Virus record (IMG/VR): IMGVR_UViG_3300020197_000075
Coordinates: 1 to 35,680 of that record
Length of the DNA stretch: 35,680 nucleotides
Direction: 5' to 3' (one strand)
From: a virus
Shown: positions 31,320 through 35,680 of the stretch, one piece after another
Position numbering within the stretch: the first letter of the stretch is position 1
How the letters are laid out: the number at the start of each line of letters is the position of its first letter
The notes under the pieces: model-generated
The model's input: the letters and a program-made list of their open reading frames with translations, nothing else
Database searches by the model: none
What the model was told of the DNA's origin: nothing
Program-made: the position numbers and the translations under genes

Positions 31320-32426
31320 CTACCTTATGCGGTCTTTCATTCGCAGCCTTACGCGGTTGTGCTTGCGCTGAGAGCGCCACTCTGCGGCTTGCAGCCTGAA
31401 AAAGTCGTTCTTCTCGAGATCGAACTGGCTCACCATTAACTCGCACTGAAGACCTCGCCAATTAAATTGCGTGGCTCCCCGCAAATGGTCCCGGACGTAA
31501 ATGATATCTGCGGCGGAAATTGAACTGTCCCGATAGTGGTTGGCGACCCAGTGGCGCAAGGCCGCGCGCCTCCCGTTTTCGGGAGCGTCTCGGTCGCGGA
31601 ATAAGGCGAGGCAGCCAGTTGGGTTTGTTGGCAGCACCAGCCTCGGGCCTCCCACGCCGGAACCAAGCGCGACGTGCCACGAATAGCGGGCCGTTAGCAC
31701 AGCGGCGAGGCTGATTGCTATTGTATTCTTAATCTCCGTCGCGTCCGATTTTGAGCGGGTGTAGTTCGAGTTCCCCTTACTGCTGACGATGGTGTTGCCT
31801 ATGTCAGTCCACTCGCCGCCAATCAGGCCGCAAAGCGTGTTTTGAGCCCACCATGTTCGGTGCTCCGTCAATTGCCCGTGGCTAAGGACCAGCATCTTCG
31901 GCGGCGCGACTTTGACCTTGCCGCGCACCTCGTAAGACGAGACGGAGGAAATGCGCGCCATGAAGTATTCATCATTTTCCTTCGGAACGAGCGTGGCGAA
32001 ATCAACCGGCCAAACGGATTCGGTTTGTTCGTGTGCATCTCCTGTCACCAGATAGAACCGGCTGGCACCCTCGCAATCTTCGGCCAGTTCATCGACGAGA
32101 TGGTAATCGCAGCCCCACAGGTCGCTATGGGCATTGATGTAAGTCCCGATTGTGCCGGGCGTCTTGTCATCGCGGGCGCTTTCCGCAAAGCGATCCAGAA
32201 TGTCATTGGCGGCGTCTTCAATCTTCCGCCGCAGCCCTCTCGGCGCGGGTTGTTGTCTTGGCGCGGGTTCTGCTTTTGCTCTCGTTGATTCCGGCGCGGG
32301 CGGTGCGGTCACGGTCGAAATGGGCGAGACGGGCTGTCGCCGCTCCCCCCATCCAAAGATCCGTCGAGCGATGCCCTTGATTGATTCCCAAACGCCGATT
32401 GGTGGTGATCCGGTCTGAAGCGTCAT
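31320..32426 (-). CDS. Accessory hypothetical protein, minus strand
   Basis: A 368-aa protein not assigned to any family. Residues 1-65 are Pro/Arg-rich and probably disordered. The rest is folded-looking, with DYHLVDELAEDCEG, RFYLVTGDAHE, APPKMLVLSHGQLTEHRTWWAQNTL, then a Ser/Asn stretch (SKGNSNYTRSKSD), a helical IKNTIAISLAAVL and a basic C-terminus (QRKHNRVRLRMKDRIR). No catalytic motif I could name is present. It is less GC-rich than the virion genes (31 of 60 G/C at 31681-31740, against 40 of 60 at 10501-10560), indicating later acquisition. It lies convergent to the lysis block, apart from known functions, as cargo (moron) genes often do. Confidence 0.6.
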   Translation of the reverse strand: MTLQTGSPPIGVWESIKGIARRIFGWGERRQPVSPISTVTAPPAPESTRAKAEPAPRQQPAPRGLRRKIEDAANDILDRFAESARDDKTPGTIGTYINAHSDLWGCDYHLVDELAEDCEGASRFYLVTGDAHEQTESVWPVDFATLVPKENDEYFMARISSVSSYEVRGKVKVAPPKMLVLSHGQLTEHRTWWAQNTLCGLIGGEWTDIGNTIVSSKGNSNYTRSKSDATEIKNTIAISLAAVLTARYSWHVALGSGVGGPRLVLPTNPTGCLALFRDRDAPENGRRAALRHWVANHYRDSSISAADIIYVRDHLRGATQFNWRGLQCELMVSQFDLEKNDFFRLQAAEWRSQRKHNRVRLRMKDRIR

Positions 32427-32454
32427 TCGCCCTCTCTCGTCGCGCGTGCGGATG

Positions 32455-32547
32455 GTGAAGCCGGTGCCCGACTAGGGGTGCACCCCAGTAGTACCGTTAC
32501 TCACGGGCCACTCAGACCAGCGCCGCATTGCTGCGAACCGGCTTCAC
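32455..32547 (-). promoter_or_regulatory. Inverted repeats upstream of the accessory gene
   Basis: GTGAAGCCGGT (32455-32465) has its exact reverse complement ACCGGCTTCAC at 32537-32547, 71 nt away. Between them is a perfect 12-bp palindrome, GGGGTGCACCCC (32475-32486). The stretch 32427-32572 has no gene and precedes the accessory gene (start 32426, minus strand). The palindrome could be an operator and the longer repeat an mRNA leader fold; no clear promoter hexamers were identified. Confidence 0.35.
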
Positions 32548-32572
32548 GATCCGCCCCGGCCTCAACTCTTCG

Positions 32573-32779
32573 TTAGTCAACCAAATGCTCCAATTGTTCC
32601 TCCATCGCCTTCACGCGCTCGCGCAGGGCATCGCGCTCGGCGATGAGGGCTGCGATAGCGTCGGCAGCGGCCAAGCGAAGTCCGTTTAGCGCTCCGTGTG
32701 GGACGGCCTGCTCGCGCAATCTCCGCACCAGCGCGTCGGCGCGGCCCTGCGCATAGGTGCGCTTCGCTGGCTTGCTCAT
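32573..32779 (-). CDS. Small helical hypothetical protein
   Basis: A 68-aa protein, mostly a charged Ala-rich helix (LNGLRLAAADAIAALIAERDALRERVKAMEEQLEHL) that should form a coiled coil. The longer open frame starts at 32872, but ATG 32779 has a GAGAGG ribosome site and overlaps the mini-ORF stop (ATGA), so it was preferred. Unknown function; early-gene type. Coupled to the two genes above it on the minus strand. Confidence 0.55.
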   Translation of the reverse strand: MSKPAKRTYAQGRADALVRRLREQAVPHGALNGLRLAAADAIAALIAERDALRERVKAMEEQLEHLVD

Positions 32780-32826
32780 GTCAGCCCTCTCACTTTCGCT
32801 ATGTCGGCGCGCGTTTCGGGGGTCAT
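32776..32826 (-). CDS. 16-codon mini-ORF bridging two minus-strand genes
   Basis: ATG at 32826-32824 overlaps the stop of the gene at 32823-33185 (ATGA). Its own stop (32778-32776) overlaps the ATG of the next gene (32779-32777). It encodes MTPETRADIAKVRGLT. Probably just a translational bridge; it mirrors the mini-ORF at 29292-29360. Confidence 0.3.
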   Translation of the reverse strand: MTPETRADIAKVRGLT

Positions 32827-33185
32827 GGCCTGCCTCCCTTCGCGCGCTCGCGGCGCTGGCGGAAATAATCACCCAAATCTCTCCGCCTGTGCGGATGCCA
32901 TCCTTGAGTTCGGCAATGCTCCATCAACTCCCGCTCGATCTCGTCCAGATCGACGGCCGGCGCGGTGAGGCGGGATTTGACGACTTGCCATGCTTGCGCC
33001 GCTGGCGACGCACCATTGATTGCGCTGCCGAAATGGCTATCCAGCACTTCGACTGGATCGGGCGCGACTTTCGCGACAAACTCGCGAACGTCTCGCTCGG
33101 TGGCACAATCGGGCAATCGATCAAGGCAATCCTTCAAGAGCGTCATCGCCTCATCGAGCAGGGCTTGCACGTCACGGTCGGTCAT
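32823..33185 (-). CDS. Small hypothetical protein, early-gene type
   Basis: A 120-aa protein, helical and acidic in the first 45 residues (RDVQALLDEAMTLLKDCLDRL), with a basic His/Arg-rich C-terminus (HPHRRRDLGDYFRQRRERAKGG). The ATG at 33185 has a strong GGGAGAGAGG ribosome site. It heads the small minus-strand set that reads towards the accessory gene. No family recognised; small early phage proteins of this type may be regulators. The 156 nt upstream (33186-33341) hold a short inverted repeat but no gene. Confidence 0.55.
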   Translation of the reverse strand: MTDRDVQALLDEAMTLLKDCLDRLPDCATERDVREFVAKVAPDPVEVLDSHFGSAINGASPAAQAWQVVKSRLTAPAVDLDEIERELMEHCRTQGWHPHRRRDLGDYFRQRRERAKGGRP

Positions 33186-33233
33186 CCTCTCTCCCCCTCA
33201 GTCTGCCGGGGTGGCGATAGGTAGCGCTCTTTC

Positions 33234-33245
33234 GTTCAAATGAAC
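33234..33245 (-). promoter_or_regulatory. Short inverted repeat upstream of the minus-strand set
   Basis: GTTCAAATGAAC is an inverted repeat of GTTCA around AA, 49-60 nt ahead of the ATG at 33185. A related TGAAC occurs at 33265-33269. It could be a repressor or activator site. The evidence is symmetry and position only. Confidence 0.3.
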
Positions 33246-33341
33246 CTGTTTTTGCGAACGTCCAGTGAACTATGTTGCGAAAACGACGTTGCTGGGTGCG
33301 CAGAAAGCCAAGGAAAGCGCCACATTGCGAGGGGGCCTGTT

Positions 33342-33388
33342 CCTTGACATGGTAGGGGTCGCAAGTTCAATCCTTGCTGCGCCCACCA
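33342..33388 (+). other. attP: Phage attachment site core (attP), 3' end of tRNA-Val(GAC)
   Basis: This 47-nt stretch reads as the 3' end of a tRNA. It begins with the loop TTGACAT (anticodon GAC, Val), then the GGTAG stem half, the variable loop, the T arm GCAAG-TTCAATC-CTTGC (33361-33377), the acceptor strand TGCGCCC (33378-33384), A and CCA. The D arm and the 5' acceptor strand (expected GGGCGCA) are missing: what precedes TTGACAT is GTTCC, which does not pair with GGTAG as the CTACC of a complete tRNA would. It is therefore the phage copy of a tRNA 3' end, the usual core for tyrosine integrases. The CCA is followed, one base later, by the integrase stop. Confidence 0.78.
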
Positions 33389-33389
33389 A

Positions 33390-34439
33390 TCACCGCAAGG
33401 GTTTCTGCCGTCTCTTAGGTAGTTCCCCTTTGAACATTTGCACCTTCTGCGGCGGCTCCAACTCCAGGGCCGCCGCAGCGCTTTTCAGGTAATCCGGGCT
33501 ATATCGTGCATAGACCCGCTCGGTGACGGCGGTCGATGTGTGCCCGAGATACTGACTGATCTCGCTCATGGGCGTGCCGGCCTCGGCCATCCACACGGCG
33601 GCGGTGTGTCTCAGCACATGCGGGGTGACGCCCTCGAGTTCGGCGCGCTGGCATGCCCCAGCGAATCCCTTCTTGACCGACGCCACCGGCCCGCCGGCAT
33701 ACTCGATCACGTAATCCGACGTCGCCCCCTCACGGGCCAGCACGAGGGCCTGGCGGGCGGTCTCGTTGATCGGCACCACAGCGCGCCCCTTGTTGCCGAC
33801 GCTCGGGCCGAGATTGATCCTGCCTCGGTCCAAATCCACCGATGACCATTTCAGTTGACGCAGGGCCGATGCTCGGGCGGCGGTCGTCAGCGCCAGAATG
33901 ACGAACAGGCGGATATGATGGTCGCGGCATGCCGAGACCAGCCGGCCGGCTTCCTTGCGCGTCAGGAAGCGGGATTTGGGCGGTGGCGGAGAGGGCAGTT
34001 CGATCTCTGCCGGGGTCCGCTTGTCGTGCCACTTGAGCGCCGCCGACATGATGCCGAGTTGCTTGCGGATCGTGCCGGCGCTGAGCGGGCGCGCGGCGTG
34101 TGCGTCCATCCTCTTGCGCGCGTAGTCTCGGCAGAGTTGGCGGGTGATGCCCGAGGGTTTTCGCTTGCCGAAAAACGATTCCGCCGATCGCCACGACAGG
34201 GCCATGGCCTCGGGGTGGGCAATCCTGTCCTTCCTGTCTTTGAGGTATGCCGAGACGATCTCGCTCACGGTCGCGTTCTCCGCCGGCTTCAGGCTGTCGT
34301 CTTGCCAGCGCTCGAAAGCTGCTTGAGCTGCAGCCTGGTCCGCCGTGCCAAGGCTAGCTCGTCGTGACCTTCCCCGGTCGTCGCGCCAGTAGATGCACCA
34401 GACGCCACGATAGAGCTTGAGCCGCTTTCCTGTTGGCAT
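33390..34439 (-). CDS. int: Tyrosine recombinase integrase
   Basis: A 349-aa protein that integrates the phage into the host tRNA gene. The frame extends to 34643, but the ATG at 34439 gives the normal N-terminus and the upstream part is low-complexity. Residues 8-45 form the arm-binding domain (YRGVWCIYWRDDRGRSRRASLG) and 55-145 the core-binding SAM-like domain. The catalytic domain has Arg189 (AARASALRQLKW), Lys218 (GNKGRAVVPI), His274 and Arg277 (HVLRH), His300 (YLGHTS) and the nucleophile Tyr310 (RVYARY). The stop (33390-33392) lies 1 nt from the CCA of the att core. The start overlaps the excisionase gene by 151 nt. Confidence 0.93.
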   Translation of the reverse strand: MPTGKRLKLYRGVWCIYWRDDRGRSRRASLGTADQAAAQAAFERWQDDSLKPAENATVSEIVSAYLKDRKDRIAHPEAMALSWRSAESFFGKRKPSGITRQLCRDYARKRMDAHAARPLSAGTIRKQLGIMSAALKWHDKRTPAEIELPSPPPPKSRFLTRKEAGRLVSACRDHHIRLFVILALTTAARASALRQLKWSSVDLDRGRINLGPSVGNKGRAVVPINETARQALVLAREGATSDYVIEYAGGPVASVKKGFAGACQRAELEGVTPHVLRHTAAVWMAEAGTPMSEISQYLGHTSTAVTERVYARYSPDYLKSAAAALELEPPQKVQMFKGELPKRRQKPLR

Positions 34440-34606
34440 TGCCCCGCCTCGAACCGTTCGACCTCCAGTTGCCGGATGCGGATTAAACGCCCCAGGCGGA
34501 AGGCTTGCAACCGGCCGGCGGCAACCAGCCTGCGGACGTGCATCGGGGTGCAGTCCCAACGTCGGGCCAGGGTTTTCGGGGTGAAGGGCTTGGCAGGCTG
34601 GGTCAC
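34289..34606 (-). CDS. xis: Excisionase-like HTH protein
   Basis: A 105-aa protein. Residues 8-52 (FTPKTLARRWDCTPMHVRRLVAAGRLQAFRLGRLIRIRQLEVERFEA in part) match the HTH_17/Xis fold: first helix, turn, a recognition helix HVRRLVAAGRL and a wing (FRLGRLIRI). It would bend DNA at the att site and steer the integrase to excision. GTG start (34606) overlaps the stop of the methyltransferase C-part (GTGA). The last ~50 residues overlap the integrase start in another frame and are Ser/Thr/Ala-rich; they may be a functional tail or only readthrough. The open frame extends to 34801, but that region is the methyltransferase. Confidence 0.75.
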   Translation of the reverse strand: MTQPAKPFTPKTLARRWDCTPMHVRRLVAAGRLQAFRLGRLIRIRQLEVERFEAGQCQQESGSSSIVASGASTGATTGEGHDELALARRTRLQLKQLSSAGKTTA

Positions 34607-35629
34607 GACCGCTCCGTGACCGTCTCGGGCTGTTCGCCGGCAAAGACCTCGTGCGCGGTCGCCAGCCTCGTGAGTATCCAGCGCACCACGGGGACGGCCA
34701 TGCTGTTGCCGATCGCGCGATACCTGGGGCCGTCCGCCGCAGGCTTGCTGCGGTAGGTGATGGCCGTCCAGCGGTCGGGGAATCCCTGAAGGCGCTCGCA
34801 TTCGAGAGGGGTTAATCGTCTCACCGCGCTAGTCAGGCAAACCTCGCTTTGGCTGTTCTGGGTGAAGGCGACGGCCACCTGCCCGCCCGCGTTGGCATGG
34901 CTTCCGTCGTAGTTCATGGCGCGCAGTGTCGGTGCAGTCGCTATCGACTCCGCGCGCCATATCTCTGGCGCGCAGCGTTTGAGCGATCAGGTTCTCCGCC
35001 GTGTCTGCGTCGTTGCGATACCCGCTCCCCCTTGCAGAGCCCGAAGCAATTGGGCGGGCAACGTCTTCCCCCGCTTCTCGGCGCGGCGGAGAATGCCCTT
35101 GCAGGCTTTCGGGCTCAAAAAGTACCGCTCCGGCACGTCGCCAGTCTCCAAGATATCCGACAACGAAGATGCGACGGCGCCGCTGTGGTGTTCCGGCAAA
35201 CTGAGCGTCAAGGATTCGGTAGGCCCACCCATACCCGCATTCGCCCAGGAGCCCGAGGAAGGCTCCAAAATCCCGCCCGTCGTCAGACGACAGGAGGCCG
35301 GGGACGTTCTCGAAAACCAGCCATGGCACCCGAAGCTCGTGAGCCACGCGAAGGGTGACGAGGGCGAGGTTGCCGCGCGGATCATCCAGGCCGAGTCGCT
35401 TTCCCGCCACGCTGAATGATTGGCACGGGCTGCCGGCGACGAGGACATCGACAGGCTCAACTGATCTCCAATCGACTTTGGTGACATCGCCAAGGTTTGG
35501 CACTCCCGGAAAACGGGTCTTGTGAACCGCCGACGCGAACGGATCGATCTCGGCCGCCCATCGCCAGTCGATGAACGGGGCCGCGCATTCGGGAGCGCCG
35601 ATGCCGGAGAACAGAGTCCCGCCCTTCAT
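34603..35629 (-). pseudogene. DNA (cytosine-5) methyltransferase, broken by a one-base frameshift
   Basis: The 5' part (ATG 35629; 266-aa frame ending 34829) has C5-methyltransferase motif I (LFSGIGAPE, residues 6-14), IV (AGSPCQSFS, nucleophile Cys69), VI (FENVPG, E107) and VIII (QRRRR, 149-153). The motif IX/X part (RLTPLECERLQGFP, RYRAIGNSMAVPVV) lies in the +1 frame and ends at 34603. The total length is 1027 nt, one base over a multiple of three (3 x 342 + 1), as expected for a single inserted base. The switch must lie between about 34997 and 34918, after a TGA in the second frame; its open part includes TAPTLRAMNYDGSHANAGGQ, which looks native. If intact, the enzyme would methylate phage DNA against host restriction. 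It could also be a sequencing error. Confidence 0.78.
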
Positions 35630-35680
35630 GGCCGGGCCATCTGGTGGAACCTGAAAACCACCCGCCTCATTCCCTCGACA
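35626..35680 (-). CDS. Possible 3' end of another minus-strand gene (partial)
   Basis: On the minus strand, an open frame enters from the right edge and ends at 35626-35628 (TGA), overlapping the methyltransferase ATG as ATGA. Only about 17 codons are in view (ending FRFHQMARP). The ATGA coupling suggests a real gene continuing beyond the window, but nothing about its function can be said. Confidence 0.35.
   Translation of the reverse strand, partial: VEGMRRVVFRFHQMARP

Noticed and set aside
33285-33388. A complete tRNA gene before the integrase
   Set aside because: Only the anticodon loop to CCA is present; upstream bases do not form a D arm or pair with the GGTAG and TGCGCCC strands, so it is a tRNA 3' fragment serving as attachment core.
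34440-34643. An upstream extension of the integrase
   Set aside because: Residues would be low-complexity Pro/Arg-rich and overlap the excisionase HTH in another frame; the ATG at 34439 gives the usual integrase N-terminus.
1-35680. An integrated prophage with both ends in view
   Set aside because: Only one attachment-type core is visible, and phage genes lie on both sides of it; no second copy of the 47-nt core was seen in the window.

Overview
The window is almost wholly temperate-phage DNA, from a phage of a GC-rich alphaproteobacterium, most likely Rhizobiales/Hyphomicrobiales. This rests on the high GC, the SleB-type lysin, small secreted proteins of a kind common in that order, and a 47-nt piece that reads as the 3' end of an alphaproteobacterial tRNA-Val(GAC). 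The virion genes point to a short-tailed (podovirus-type) particle: there is an SU10-type adaptor, a nozzle/stabiliser-like protein and three large ejection-type proteins, and no tail tube, sheath or tape-measure gene was seen. Families were assigned by eye from motifs; no database search was run.

Layout, left to right on the + strand: two small unknown genes and a terminator; a GIY-YIG nuclease (0.75-1.0 kb); small and large terminase (1.1-2.9 kb); a small head protein, portal, a repeat-rich protein, a small conserved protein, scaffold, major capsid and a decoration-like protein (2.9-9.1 kb); an MptE/DUF115-like protein (9.1-10.1 kb); an HhH/coiled-coil protein, adaptor and nozzle-like protein (10.1-13.4 kb). 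Next come the large virion proteins (13.4-21.8 kb): a 688-aa protein with two ADP-ribosyltransferase-like modules, a GNAT acetyltransferase, a protein with an S74-like C-terminus, a 517-aa unknown and an 860-aa ejection-type protein, ended by a strong terminator. The tail-appendage block follows (21.9-26.6 kb): tail fibre, second MptE-like protein, unknown, LamG-like lectin and a TIGR04372-like glycosyltransferase. The host-interaction/lysis block (26.6-31.2 kb) holds two exported proteins, a holin-like coiled-coil membrane protein, an HTH-metallophosphoesterase fusion, small genes chained by ATGA/GTGA overlaps, a SleB-type lysin, a small holin-like protein, an overlapping Rz/Rz1 spanin pair and small membrane proteins, closed by a terminator.

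The minus strand then carries a less GC-rich 368-aa accessory gene, two small genes with a linking mini-ORF, the attachment-site core, a tyrosine integrase, an overlapping excisionase-like gene and a C5 cytosine methyltransferase broken by a one-base frameshift. Phage genes lie on both sides of the attachment core, so the sequence looks like the circular/virion form (attP inside) and not an integrated prophage. No replication genes, CI-type repressor or early regulators are present, so the genome continues past at least one edge.

The most notable parts are three sugar-transfer-like proteins placed beside head and fibre genes, the double ART-like protein translationally coupled to a GNAT enzyme, the HTH-phosphoesterase fusion, and the tRNA-derived core that abuts the integrase stop codon.
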